A DNA stretch of 64,000 bases from JAHQVK01 sp036788295 (GCA_036788295.1 DAIQNR010000016.1:16160-80159); one strand, 5' to 3'. Counted from the stretch's first letter, positions 49,480 to 58,978 are shown. Program-made: numbers and translations. The notes: generated from the sequence alone by a model not told the origin.

Positions 49480-50886
49480 ATGCTGACCATCTCGACCAAC
49501 GTCCCCTCCCTCAACGCCCAGCGGCAGCTGGCCAAGAACTCGGGGGCTCTCAGCAAGAGCTTCCAGCGCCTCTCGAGCGGGATGCGCATCAACACCGCGG
49601 CCGACGACGCCGCCGGGCTCGCGATCAGCAACCGCATGACCGCGCAGATCCGTGGCCTCAACCAGGCCGCGCGCAACGCGAGCGACGGCATCTCGCTCGC
49701 CCAGACCGCCGAGGGCGCGCTGGCCGAGACCACTTCGATGCTCCAGCGCATCCGTGAGCTCGCGGTGCAGTCGGCCAACGACACCTACACCGCCACCGAC
49801 CGGGCCGCCATCCAGGCCGAGGTGGACCAGCTGCTGGCGGAGGTGGACCGGATCGCGACCCAGACCGAGTTCAACGGTCGGCGCCTGCTCGACGGCTCGT
49901 TCAACGACCTGCGCCTGCACGTCGGCGCCTACGCCGGCCAGAACATCGCCTACTCCATCGCCTCCGCCCGCGTGTTCTCGCTCGGCGCGGTGGCGGAGCG
50001 CACCGGGGCGGAGGTCACCGCGGTCGCCCTCGGCGAGGGCACGCTCACCCTGAACGGGGTGGCGGTCCGGGGTTCGATCGCCCAGGACGACCATCTGTCG
50101 AACGTCGGCAACGTGGCCGCCTCGGCGGTGTCGAAGGCGGCGGCGATCAACGCGGGCACCGCCGCCCACGGGGTGGTTGCTTCGGTCAACGCGAACACGT
50201 TCGCGGTAGGCGCCGTCACCGGCGGCGCGGTCGCCGACGGGGATCTGCAGGTCAACGGGGTGAGCGTCGGCGCGCTGACGGTCGTCGCCGGCGACGCCGA
50301 CTTCGCCCTGCGCAACGCGATCAACGCCATCTCCTCCCGGACCGGGGTCTTCGCCTCCGTGGACGCGGGCGCGCTGGTCCTGACCGCCGGCGACGGCCGC
50401 AACGTGTCGGTGGACTTCGCCGGCGGTGGGGCAGCGGCGCTCGGCGGCGCGGCCGGCGGGGTGAGCTATGCGCAGGTCACGTTGCAGGCCGACGAGAGCT
50501 TCACCATCGCTGGGGCGGGAGCGGCGACGCTCGGCCACGCCGAGGAGTCGGTCGCGGTCAACACCGCGGTCAACGCGAGCACGGTGAGCCTGACCAGCCA
50601 GGCCGGGGCCAACGAGGCCATCTCACTGCTCGATACCGCCATCCGGCAGGTCTCGAGCCAGCAAGCGGGCCTCGGGGCGATGCTCTCCCGCTTGACCGCG
50701 GCGACCTCGAACCTCTCCGCGGCCTCCGAGAACATCTCGGCGGCCCGGGGACGGATCCAGGACGCGGACTTCGCGGCGGAGACGGCCATCTTCTCGAAGA
50801 ACCAGATCCTGCAGCAGGCTTCGACGGCGATGCTCGCCCAGGCGAACGTCTCGACCCAGATCGCGCTGCAGCTCATCGGCGGCTGA
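49480..50886 (+). CDS. fliC: Flagellin
   Basis: The 468-residue flagellin has a conserved N-terminal D0/D1 (MLTISTNVPSLNAQRQLAKN; LSSGMRINTAADDAAGLAIS; TEFNGRRLLDGSF) and C-terminal D1/D0 (LTAATSNLSAASENISAARG; RIQDADFAAETAIFSKNQIL; then QIALQLIGG). Between lies a medium D2 region (about 180-370) with IN-motif-like repeats of Val-Ala-Ala-Asn strands. AAGGAGG precedes the ATG by 8 nt. It is the only flagellin in the window, behind a sigma-28 promoter and structured leader. Confidence 0.98.
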   Translation: MLTISTNVPSLNAQRQLAKNSGALSKSFQRLSSGMRINTAADDAAGLAISNRMTAQIRGLNQAARNASDGISLAQTAEGALAETTSMLQRIRELAVQSANDTYTATDRAAIQAEVDQLLAEVDRIATQTEFNGRRLLDGSFNDLRLHVGAYAGQNIAYSIASARVFSLGAVAERTGAEVTAVALGEGTLTLNGVAVRGSIAQDDHLSNVGNVAASAVSKAAAINAGTAAHGVVASVNANTFAVGAVTGGAVADGDLQVNGVSVGALTVVAGDADFALRNAINAISSRTGVFASVDAGALVLTAGDGRNVSVDFAGGGAAALGGAAGGVSYAQVTLQADESFTIAGAGAATLGHAEESVAVNTAVNASTVSLTSQAGANEAISLLDTAIRQVSSQQAGLGAMLSRLTAATSNLSAASENISAARGRIQDADFAAETAIFSKNQILQQASTAMLAQANVSTQIALQLIGG

Positions 50887-50911
50887 TTCGAGGAAAGCTC
50901 GGGGATCCGCC

Positions 50912-50938
50912 TCAAGGGTCCCCGGCTCCCACCGATAG
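50912..50938 (+). promoter_or_regulatory. Sigma-28 promoter of fliD-fliS
   Basis: TCAAGGGT, 11 nt, ACCGATAG, the best -10 match of the three sigma-28 sites. Expected start about 50945, exactly at the base of the large hairpin 50945-50992. Confidence 0.75.
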
Positions 50939-50944
50939 AGGGGG

Positions 50945-50992
50945 TGGCCCCCGGAAGGCGAGCCCGCGTCAGCGCGCGCCTTTCGGGGGCCA
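50945..50992 (+). terminator. Large hairpin between fliC and fliD
   Basis: TGGCCCCCGGAAGGCG (50945-50960) pairs with CGCCTTTCGGGGGCCA (50977-50992): 16 bp with one G-T wobble and a 16-nt loop, followed by AACATTCTT. It can terminate fliC transcripts; because it starts at the expected fliD start, it may also form a 5' hairpin that protects the fliD mRNA. Confidence 0.7.
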
Positions 50993-51040
50993 ACATTCTT
51001 CGGGGCGGCCATGGGTCGGACCCGAGAGGAGAATCGCCCC

Positions 51041-53293
51041 ATGGTCAGCGTCGGTGGACTCGCCTCCGGACTCGATACCAGCGGTATCATCAACCAACTC
51101 ATCGATCTCGAGCGACGGCCCATCCGAAAGCTCGAGGTCGACATCGCCCAGCTCCAGCAGGTGCAGGCGACCTTCACCGGCTTCGCCTCCCGGTTTTCGA
51201 CCCTCCGCGAGGCGGCCCGGGGTCTCAGCCTCAGCCAGCTCGAGACGCCCAGGGTCGTCGGCGGCGACGGCGAAGCGGTCACCATCACCGCCCGCTCGAA
51301 CGCGGCGGTCGGGAGGCACGAAATCTCGGTCGCGCGGCTCGCCACCGCCAGTCGCGTCGCCTCCCAGGGCTTCGCCGACGCCGACGCCACCCCGATCGCC
51401 GCCGCCCCCGGCACGTTCACCGCCCGCGTCGGCAACGCCGGGGCCCAGATCAGCATCGCGGTGACCACCAGCACGACGCTGCTCGACCTCGCGAACGCCA
51501 TCAACGCCGCCGGCGGGGACATCCGCGCCAGCATCATCGATGACGGGACCAACCGTCTGTCCACGAGGCTTGTGCTGGGATCGACCCGGACCGGCCGGGG
51601 CCAGGACATCCAGATCCTGTCCAACCCCACGCTCATCGAGCTCGAGGACCCGGTGATCGAGGCCGCTTCGGCCGACGCCTCCAACGCTGGAACCTATTCG
51701 GGGACCGCGACCTCTTCCGGAACCTTCACCGGGTCGCAGGGCAAGACCTTCATGATGGAGATCGTGGGGGCGGGCGCGGTCGGCGCCGCGACCTATCGGG
51801 TCTCCGTCGATGGCGGGATTACCTGGGATGACAATGGGGGGGCCGGCTTCGTGACTTCCGACCTCGCCTCGGCCATCGGTGGGAACACGGAGGGGGTCGA
51901 TATCGCGTTCTCTACCGGTGGAACCCTCTCGGCCGGGGATCGATTCTTCGTGGATGTCTCGACCCCCGTTCTCTCGGAAGCGAGCGACGCGGTCTTCAGC
52001 CTCGATGGCATCACCCAGACCCGCAGCAGCAACACCGTGACCGGGGCGCTCGCGGGCGTGACCTTCGAGCTCGGGGCGCCGACCGCTGCCCCGGTGCGCT
52101 TCTCGGTCGAGCAGGACGACGAGGCGGTGGTGACCGCGGTGCAGGGCCTGGTGGATGCGTACAACGGCCTGTTCAACGACGTCCGGGGCAAGCAGAGCTT
52201 CGACCCCGAGACCCTCGAGGCGGGGCTGCTGCTCGGCGACCGCACCGCCAACGCGATCCTCTCCTCGCTCCGATCCGCGCTGTCGCGGACGACGAGGGTC
52301 GGCGATGGGCGGTTCGGCGCGCTCGCCGAGATCGGGGTGCGCAGCTCCCGGACCGGCGGCCTGTCGTTCGACGCGGCCGAGCTGCGGGCGGCGCTCGCTA
52401 CCGACCGGCGCGGCGTGCTGTCCGTGCTCGCCTCCACCGAGGCGACCTCGAACGCGCAGCTCGGGGTCGTGAACCGCCCGACCGGCAGCGCCCGGGGCAA
52501 CTTCGGGGTTCTGCTCACCGCGGCGCCCGAGCGGGCCCGGGTCGTCGCCGCCGAGGCGCAAGGCGACGGTCTCGGCGGCAACGAGGTCCTCTCCTTCTCG
52601 TTCAGCCGCAACTTCGGGGCCTCGGCGCCGACGACCTCGGGGTTCGGGGTGACGCTGCTGTCTGGGGATACCCAGGCCGCAGTCCTGGACCGGCTGAACT
52701 CGGCGTTCGCAACCCAGGGTGCGCCGCTGCGGGCGTTCTCCGACGCCGGCGTGCTGACCATCGAGAGCACCGAGTTCGGCGCCGACATGTGGTTCTCCGT
52801 GGTCTCGGACACGGCCACCGGGGCCGGGACGTCCCGGCTCGGCACCGCGGTGCGCGAGGACTCCGGCGCCGACATCGCCGGCACGATCGGGGGGCAGGCC
52901 GCGACCGGCATCGGCAATCGGCTCACCGTCGGCGGCGACGGGTCGCTCGCCGGACTGGCTGTGGACTACACCGGCACCGCGACCGGGCTCATCGGGGACG
53001 TCACGCTCGGGCTGGGAGCAGGCTCGGTGTTTCTCGACGTGGCAAACTCGCTGTCGTCGGGGACCGGGTCCGTGGTTGGCGCCCGAACGTCGTCCATCCA
53101 GGACCAAATCGACCAATTGCAGCGTCGAATTGCGACGCGAGAAGCGCAGGTGGCTCGAATCAGGGCACGGCTCGAAGAACAGTTCGCTGCCCTCGAGGTT
53201 CAGCTCTCGGGTCTGCAGTCTCAGTCCGATTTCCTCAGCAACCAGCTAGCACAACTCTCGCAGTCCGGGCCGAACAACTCGTCCCGCCGCTAG
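51041..53293 (+). CDS. fliD: Filament cap protein FliD, enlarged
   Basis: The protein is 750 residues from the ATG at 51041, well above the usual 450-500. The N-terminal coiled-coil domain (VSVGGLASGLDTSGIINQLI; LEVDIAQLQQVQATFTGFAS) and C-terminal coiled coil (SIQDQIDQLQRRIATREAQV, then LSNQLAQLSQ) are intact. Between them the head carries IN-type repeats and extra beta-rich segments (about 205-320 and 475-690). FliD caps the filament and promotes flagellin folding. AGGAG precedes the ATG. The head extensions are surface exposed and variable in this family. Confidence 0.95.
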   Translation: MVSVGGLASGLDTSGIINQLIDLERRPIRKLEVDIAQLQQVQATFTGFASRFSTLREAARGLSLSQLETPRVVGGDGEAVTITARSNAAVGRHEISVARLATASRVASQGFADADATPIAAAPGTFTARVGNAGAQISIAVTTSTTLLDLANAINAAGGDIRASIIDDGTNRLSTRLVLGSTRTGRGQDIQILSNPTLIELEDPVIEAASADASNAGTYSGTATSSGTFTGSQGKTFMMEIVGAGAVGAATYRVSVDGGITWDDNGGAGFVTSDLASAIGGNTEGVDIAFSTGGTLSAGDRFFVDVSTPVLSEASDAVFSLDGITQTRSSNTVTGALAGVTFELGAPTAAPVRFSVEQDDEAVVTAVQGLVDAYNGLFNDVRGKQSFDPETLEAGLLLGDRTANAILSSLRSALSRTTRVGDGRFGALAEIGVRSSRTGGLSFDAAELRAALATDRRGVLSVLASTEATSNAQLGVVNRPTGSARGNFGVLLTAAPERARVVAAEAQGDGLGGNEVLSFSFSRNFGASAPTTSGFGVTLLSGDTQAAVLDRLNSAFATQGAPLRAFSDAGVLTIESTEFGADMWFSVVSDTATGAGTSRLGTAVREDSGADIAGTIGGQAATGIGNRLTVGGDGSLAGLAVDYTGTATGLIGDVTLGLGAGSVFLDVANSLSSGTGSVVGARTSSIQDQIDQLQRRIATREAQVARIRARLEEQFAALEVQLSGLQSQSDFLSNQLAQLSQSGPNNSSRR

Positions 53294-53299
53294 CTATGG

Positions 53300-53731
53300 A
53301 TGCTCCCCATGAAGCCGAATCCCAGCCGAACCTACGCCAGCAACAAGTTCGAGGGCATGTCCCCGGAGAGGATCGTCCTCGCTCTGTATGATGGCGCGAT
53401 CCAGTCCATGGAGCGAGCCCGGCTCGCGGTGGACGAGGACGACCAAAAGACGCTGGGCGAGCAGCTCGGCCGGGCGATGGCGATCCTCGGGGAGCTGCAG
53501 GCCTCTTTGGACAAGGACAAGGGGGGCGAGATCGGCGAGCGCCTCGATGGGCTCTACGGCTACGTCATTCGGACGCTGCTCGACGCCAACGTGAACAAGG
53601 ATGGCCCGCGCATCGCCGAGTGCCGGGGCCACATCGAGACCATCCGGGAGGGCTGGGCCGAGCTGGTGGAGCAGCTCGCCGAGGCCCGCTCGGCCGGGGC
53701 GGCGCCGATGCCGGCCCGCGGGTACGTCTGA
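53300..53731 (+). CDS. fliS: Flagellin export chaperone FliS
   Basis: The 143-residue helical protein has the FliS motif region SPERIVLALYDGAIQSMERA and the C-terminal IAECRGHIETIREGWAELVE. FliS binds the C-terminal D0 of flagellin and delivers it to FlhA. The start may be the ATG at 53300 or at 53309 (MKPNPSRTYASNKFEGMSPE, close to family starts). It lies 6 nt after fliD and ends the flagellar locus, converging on the ThrE-like gene. Confidence 0.94.
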   Translation: MLPMKPNPSRTYASNKFEGMSPERIVLALYDGAIQSMERARLAVDEDDQKTLGEQLGRAMAILGELQASLDKDKGGEIGERLDGLYGYVIRTLLDANVNKDGPRIAECRGHIETIREGWAELVEQLAEARSAGAAPMPARGYV

Positions 53732-53742
53732 GCCGCGGCGCC

Positions 53743-54948
53743 TCAGGTGCTCCGCCGGGGTGACACGGTGAGGTTCGCGAGCAAGAGGCCCGCGACCAGC
53801 GTGACCCCGACCACCACCACGGTGAAGGCCGCGTCCAGCCCGGCCAGCGTGTCGTCGCGGAGCAGCGAGGCCAGCGAGCGCACCCCGAGGCTGCCCGGGA
53901 CGACGAGCAGCAGCCCGGGGAGGATCCCGATCACCGCCGGCCTCAGAAAGAGGCGGGCGCCGATGTTGCCCACCAGCCCGACCCCGTAGGCGCCGACCAG
54001 CCCACCAAAGTCCGGCCCGAGCCAAGCCGTCCCGAGGCGGCCCCCGAGCACCGCGACCGCGGCCGACAGGCACACCCACGGCAGGTGGTTCGGCCGGGCC
54101 TCGAACAGGACCTGCAAGGACAGGGACGCGCCGGCGACCGCGACCGCGAGGCTTCCCGGCGGCAGGGGCGGGCCGGCCGGGGACGCGGTGCTCCACACCT
54201 CCGGTGCGACCTGGCTCGCGAGCCCGATGCCCACCACGATCTGGAGGAACACGAGAAGAGCCCCGGTGAGCCGCGCGGTGCCGGACACGAGGTTCTGGGT
54301 GGCGAGCTCGGACAGGGCCGTCGTGAACGCGAGCCCGGGGACGAGCAGGATCACCCCGCTGAGCGCGACCAGCGACGGGCGCACCGAAGGCGAGAGCTGG
54401 GCGGCGAGCGCGGCGACGGTGAACGCGGACAGGATGGCCTTCACCCCCGCGAGCCGGGCCCACCAGCGAAACGGCCCCTCCGCCAGCGCGGCGACCAGCG
54501 CGCCGGCGGCCGCCGCCATCAGCGCCTCGATCACCACCGCGCCAAAGAAGCAGCCCGCGGCGCCGGAGAGCAGGCCCGCGCAGAAGATTCTGACCTCAGG
54601 GCGGTACAGCGGGGGTCGGCGCTCGATCTCCTCGATGCGGCGGATCCCCTCGGCGACCCGGATGTGGCCGCGGGCAACGCGGTCGGCGAGGCGGTCGAGA
54701 TCGGCGAGGCGCCCGAGGTCGGAGCCCTCCACCGGCTCCACCCGAAGCAGGGTGGTGCGCTCGGCCTCCGGAGGCCCAAAGCGCACGAGCAGCATGGTTG
54801 GGGTGGAAAAGAAGCAGGCCTCGATCCCGAGCCGCGCGCACAGCCCGGCCATGGTGTCCTCGAGCCGGTGGGCAGGGAGGCCGCGGCGGTGAAGGGCGGT
54901 ACCGAGGTCGAGCACGAAGCGGGCCGCGGACCGCTCGAAGCCGGTCAC
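53743..54948 (-). CDS. ThrE-like threonine/serine exporter family protein
   Basis: The protein is 401 residues from the GTG at 54948. A cytosolic N-terminal part (about 1-125, DUF1212: FVLDLGTALHRRGLPAHRLE, then TMAGLCARLG) is followed by about ten hydrophobic segments, corresponding to the YjjP and YjjB halves in one chain, as in actinobacterial ThrE. Signature-like strings are VLLVPGLAFTTALSELATQN and GILPGLLLVVPGSLGVRSLA. Export of threonine or serine is the family role. The start overlaps the queG stop (GTGA); upstream in-frame sequence belongs to queG in another frame and is ignored. Confidence 0.85.
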   Translation of the reverse strand: MTGFERSAARFVLDLGTALHRRGLPAHRLEDTMAGLCARLGIEACFFSTPTMLLVRFGPPEAERTTLLRVEPVEGSDLGRLADLDRLADRVARGHIRVAEGIRRIEEIERRPPLYRPEVRIFCAGLLSGAAGCFFGAVVIEALMAAAAGALVAALAEGPFRWWARLAGVKAILSAFTVAALAAQLSPSVRPSLVALSGVILLVPGLAFTTALSELATQNLVSGTARLTGALLVFLQIVVGIGLASQVAPEVWSTASPAGPPLPPGSLAVAVAGASLSLQVLFEARPNHLPWVCLSAAVAVLGGRLGTAWLGPDFGGLVGAYGVGLVGNIGARLFLRPAVIGILPGLLLVVPGSLGVRSLASLLRDDTLAGLDAAFTVVVVGVTLVAGLLLANLTVSPRRST

Positions 54949-55895
54949 CCTTCGCCTTCGCTTTCGACCCGCCGGGCGTTGCGCTGCAGCGCGGGCGCGC
55001 CGGTCCGAGCGAGCGCGGTGCCTGCGATCTTCGCGCCGAGCTCGGCTTCTCGGAGCCCATCGAGCCACAGAGCGGGGTCGGGGGAGGCGAGCGGGTCTCG
55101 CGGTGCGGTCTGGGTCACCTCCGAGACCAGGGCGAACTTGTTCCAGGGGCAGACCTCCTGGCAGATGTCGCAACCGGCGACCCAGCCCGAGAGCGGCGGG
55201 GCCTCCGCCGGCCATTCCCCCGGCACCTCCAGCGTCCAGTGGGCGATGCAGCGGTTCGCGTCGAGCAGCCCGGGCTCGGGAAAGGCCCCGGTCGGGCAGG
55301 CGTCGAGGCAGGCGGTGCAGCTGCCGCAGCGGTCGGGCAGAGGGTCGCCGGGGACGAGCTCGCAGTCCGTGAGCAGGGTCGCGAGGAAGGTGTAGGTCCC
55401 GAGTTTCGGATGGATCGCCATGGTGGACTTTCCCAGCCAAGCGATCCCGGCCCGGGCCGCCCACGCCCGCTCCAGGACCGGGGAGGTATCGACTGTGGGG
55501 TAAATCCGAGAACCTGGAGCCAGCTCGAGCAGCGTGCGTCGCAGCCGCCGGACCCGCTTGCGAACCCACTTGTGGTAATCACCGCCCTGCGCGTAGCGCG
55601 CGACTTTCAGCGGTCCATCGGTCCGCGCCTCCGGTCGAAAGTAGCTCACGGCGAGCGCCACCACCGAGCGGGCCCCGGCGAGGTTGGCGTGGATGTCCGC
55701 CCTCCGGTCAGCGGTGGTCTGCATGTACCCGAGCTGGCCGTGGTATCCGGCGGCGAGCCAATCGCGCAGTCGGGCCTCCGCTTCGGCTTCGACCGGTGGA
55801 ACCGAGGCCACGCCGAACGCGTGAAAGCCGAGCTCGAACGCCCGTGCCCGGAGCTTCTCGGTGCGGGCCGAGGCGAGGTCGGCGGACGCTGCCAC
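54945..55895 (-). CDS. queG: Epoxyqueuosine reductase QueG
   Basis: The 316-residue protein has a cobalamin-binding reductase domain (ARSVVALAVSYFRPEAR, GGDYHKW, catalytic Asp136 in YPTVDTSPVLERAWA, GWLGK-like IAWLGKSTMAI) and two 4Fe-4S sites: CGSCTACLDACP (Cys190, 193, 196, 200) and CDICQEVCPWN (Cys242, 245, 249) with Cys216. QueG makes queuosine in tRNA by removing the epoxide oxygen. The GTG at 55895 is preferred over an ATG at 55985, as the extra 30 residues do not look conserved. It is coupled to the exporter gene. Confidence 0.95.
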   Translation of the reverse strand: MAASADLASARTEKLRARAFELGFHAFGVASVPPVEAEAEARLRDWLAAGYHGQLGYMQTTADRRADIHANLAGARSVVALAVSYFRPEARTDGPLKVARYAQGGDYHKWVRKRVRRLRRTLLELAPGSRIYPTVDTSPVLERAWAARAGIAWLGKSTMAIHPKLGTYTFLATLLTDCELVPGDPLPDRCGSCTACLDACPTGAFPEPGLLDANRCIAHWTLEVPGEWPAEAPPLSGWVAGCDICQEVCPWNKFALVSEVTQTAPRDPLASPDPALWLDGLREAELGAKIAGTALARTGAPALQRNARRVESEGEG

Positions 55896-56011
55896 CGGCG
55901 CAGTCCTACCCCGAGCCAGGGTCGATCGGAAGCCTATGACGCAGCTCGTCAAGGTTCTCGGCGATTCGGTGGTGGTTTGACACAACCCACGTTTCCGAAT
56001 AGCCGCATCGC

Positions 56012-56914
56012 ATGCGTCTTTCGCGTCCCCTCCCTCTGACCTTAGCCCTCGCTGGCCTGGTCGCCGGCTGCGCGTCAGCCGGCAGAACCGCGGCGTGGGA
56101 GCGCCCCGCTGCCGACGCAGAGGCGGCGGCCGAGGCGGGCGCCGATACCGATGGCCTCGTCGCGGAGGCGGAGGCCCACTGGGCGTCCCGCGACGAAAAG
56201 GGCCGGCTCGAGCAGGCGATCGCCACCTGGGAGAAGGTCGTGGCGGCCGACCCGAAGAACGCGGACGCCTTGGTGAAGCTCGCCCGCGCCCACTACTTTC
56301 TCGCCGATGGATTTCTCGCGCTCGAAGAGGACAGCGCGGCCGAGTTCGAGGTCTACAAGAAGGGGGTGGACTACGGAGAGCGCGCCCTCCTGCTGCTCGA
56401 GCCCGGATTCGAAGCGGACATGCGCGCGAAGCGCTCGTTCGAGGAGGCGATCCAGAAGATCGGGGTAGATGGCATCTCCGCCGCCTATTGGTATTGCACG
56501 ACCCTGGGCCGGTTCGCCTCGAAGCAGGGGCTCAGTGAGCGCCTCTACTACAAGGACAAGCTCAAGACCGCGATGGAGCGAATCCTCGAGCTCGACAAGA
56601 CCTTCTTCTACGGCGCCGCGGATCGCTACTTCGGGGCGTTTTATTCCCTGCTGCCGGGCATCGCCGGCAAGGACACGAAGAAGTCGGCGGCCCACTTCGA
56701 AAAGTCGGTCGAGATCGCGCCCGAGTACCTCTCGACGAAGGTGGTGAAGGCGCAGTTCCTAGCCAAGGAGCTCGACGACGAAGAGATGTACCGCAGCCTC
56801 CTCGAGGAGGTGCTCGCCGCCCCCGATGGCGACAACCCGGACATCGCCCCGGAGAACCGAGCGGCGAAGCGGACCGCACAAAAGATGTTGGCCGAGATCG
56901 ACCAGGTTTTTTGA
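56012..56914 (+). CDS. TRAP-associated TPR lipoprotein TatT
   Basis: The 300-residue protein has lipobox LVAGCAS (Cys about 20), an Ala/Glu-rich linker and then TPR-type helices (EQAIATWEKVVAADPKNADA; HFEKSVEIAPEYLSTKVVKA). The YFLADGFL, YGERALLLLEP and ISAAYWY strings match the TatT family first defined in Treponema, where the trimeric TPR lipoprotein binds the TRAP P subunit. Here too it directly precedes a DctP-like gene. It probably anchors the substrate-binding protein and may guide hydrophobic ligands. Divergent from queG. Confidence 0.88.
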   Translation: MRLSRPLPLTLALAGLVAGCASAGRTAAWERPAADAEAAAEAGADTDGLVAEAEAHWASRDEKGRLEQAIATWEKVVAADPKNADALVKLARAHYFLADGFLALEEDSAAEFEVYKKGVDYGERALLLLEPGFEADMRAKRSFEEAIQKIGVDGISAAYWYCTTLGRFASKQGLSERLYYKDKLKTAMERILELDKTFFYGAADRYFGAFYSLLPGIAGKDTKKSAAHFEKSVEIAPEYLSTKVVKAQFLAKELDDEEMYRSLLEEVLAAPDGDNPDIAPENRAAKRTAQKMLAEIDQVF

Positions 56915-57024
56915 TTCGCTCGGCCCAGCCGCCCGTCCCTCTCGGGTCGGCCCGGTACCGATTGCCCGTCGCGGTCCGGACTTGCCCGGTCCGCCGACCC
57001 CACACCCATCGAGGAGGAGCTCCC

Positions 57025-58041
57025 ATGTCGTTTCGTTTCGCCCTGTCCGCCTTCGTCGCTGCATCCCTGAGCGCTACCGCAGCATTGGCCGACGAGCCCC
57101 TCGTGGTGAAGGTCGGCACCGTCGCTCCGGACGGGACCCCGTGGTCCGAACTCATCAAGAAGATGAAGCGGGACTTCGGGAAGGCCTTCGCCGAGAGCGA
57201 CCAGAAACTGAAGTTCAAGTCCTATCTCGGGGGTCGCCTCGGCGGCGAGAAGGAGATGGTCCGCGAGACCAGGGAGGGCCGCCTCCAGATGTACGGCGGC
57301 TCGGTGTCGTCTCTGGCCACGGTGATCCCGGAGCTGTACATCCTCGAGAGCCCGTTTCTGTTCGATTCGGACGAAGAAGCGGACTTCGTTCTCGAGCGGG
57401 TACGCCCCGAGGTGGAGCGCCTGCTCGAGCAGCGCGGCTTCATCTTCTACCAGTGGGCGGAGAACGGCTGGCAGGGCCTCGCCATGAAGGGCCCGTGCCT
57501 GAAGGAGATTGGGGACCTGTCGGGCAAGAAGGTGCGCAGCCAGGAGGCGGCGGTGCACCTCGAGACCTTCAAGGCACTCGGGGCGAACCCGGTGGAGATG
57601 GCCGTGCCGGAGGTCCTGCCCGCGCTGAAGCAAGGGGTCGTGGACGGCTTCTCGAACACCCCTCTGTTTGCGTTCGCGACGTCTTGGTACCAGGGGGTCG
57701 AGAGCTTCACCGTGACCGACCACATCTACCAACCGGGGGTGATCGTGTACTCGAAGAAGTGGTTCGATGGCCTCCCGAAGCCAACCCAGGAGAAGCTCCT
57801 CATCAACGCCCGCGAGTACGAGAAGTTCGGCCGAACCGGGGTGAGGGCGATTCGCGACGGCCTCCTGAAGAACTTCGAGCGAGAGAAGATCGAGGTGTGC
57901 ACGATCTCTTCGGCGCTGAAGGCCGAGATGAAGAAGAAGACCGCGCCCGTATACGCCCGGTACCGGGACAAGCCCAGCCGTGCGGGCAAACCGCTCGCGC
58001 AGGCGCTCGTCGCCGCCAAGAAGGCCTGGGACGCCCGCTGA
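57025..58041 (+). CDS. TRAP transporter substrate-binding protein (DctP/TatP type)
   Basis: The 338-residue protein has a signal peptide (MSFRFALSAFVAASLSATAA, cleaved before DEPL) and the TRAP P fold: VVKVGTVAPDGTPWSELIKK, YLGGRLGGEKEMVRETREGR and LYILESPFLFDSDEEADFVL. It also has the ligand-carboxylate region KVRSQEAAVHLETFKALGAN, where the conserved Arg is present. GAGGAGGAGC precedes the ATG. It pairs with the TatT lipoprotein 110 nt upstream. The ligand is unknown; TatT-linked systems are proposed to handle hydrophobic or organic-acid ligands. Confidence 0.92.
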   Translation: MSFRFALSAFVAASLSATAALADEPLVVKVGTVAPDGTPWSELIKKMKRDFGKAFAESDQKLKFKSYLGGRLGGEKEMVRETREGRLQMYGGSVSSLATVIPELYILESPFLFDSDEEADFVLERVRPEVERLLEQRGFIFYQWAENGWQGLAMKGPCLKEIGDLSGKKVRSQEAAVHLETFKALGANPVEMAVPEVLPALKQGVVDGFSNTPLFAFATSWYQGVESFTVTDHIYQPGVIVYSKKWFDGLPKPTQEKLLINAREYEKFGRTGVRAIRDGLLKNFEREKIEVCTISSALKAEMKKKTAPVYARYRDKPSRAGKPLAQALVAAKKAWDAR

Positions 58042-58064
58042 CCGGACAGAGGGGGGAGGCACGG

Positions 58065-58978
58065 ATGCTCAGTACGCACACCGCGGGGACTCCCGGCGTC
58101 GAGCCGGGTCGGCCGAAGTGGATCTTCACCGTGCTCCGGCCGCTGGGGGGTCTCGCCGTCCTCCTGTCGCTCGGACTCATCATCTACCCGGGCGTCGGGT
58201 TCAGCTATCTGTTCGCGCTGCTCGTCGGAGGCTCCGCGCTGTGGCGTGCGCTCGGACGGGGCGGCCCCCGAGCCTACCTTCTCTCCTTGGACCGGCTCGT
58301 GTTCTCCGGCGAGCAGCTGTTGGTGGCGACGTCGCTCGCAGTGATGGCCGGGGTGGTCTTTCTCGACGTGGTTTGGCGGACCGCGCGCAGCATGGAGTTC
58401 GACACCGCGGTCGGCTTCGCCGTCGGCGCGTTCGCGCTGGTGCTCGTGGCCGCGTTCACCGCTCGGGCCCCCGGGGCGTCGATCGGGTTTCGGCTCGGGG
58501 CGGGGCTGCTCGCCTACGGGGCGATCCTGGGCGGGGTGTGGCTCGTCGCGCAGGCGGACAACGGGTTTGGGTGGTCTCAGCGGCTCGCTTTGGTGCTCGT
58601 CATATGGGTGGGGCTCATCGGCGGATCGATGGCGACCCGCTCCGGCCGACACATCGCCGTGGACGCCGTGAAGCGCATCGTGCCCGAGCGCTTCGCTCGG
58701 CCCCTCGAGCTCGTCTCGGGCGCGGTGACGGTCGTGGTGTGCGGTTTTCTCGCCGCGGTCGGCGCCATGTACTGCCGAAACAGCGTCAACGACTGGCTCG
58801 ATGCCGACCGGCAGGCGTTCATCTTCGACTCCCTTCCCATCCCCTATTGGGTGGCGAGCCTCGCCATGCCGATCGGGTTTGGGCTGATGGCGGCCCGATT
58901 CCTCGCCCTGACCATCGCTGGCGCCCCGGCCTCGTCTGGTCCGGACAGCCACGGCGTGGAACTGCGGGAGGCGAAGCG

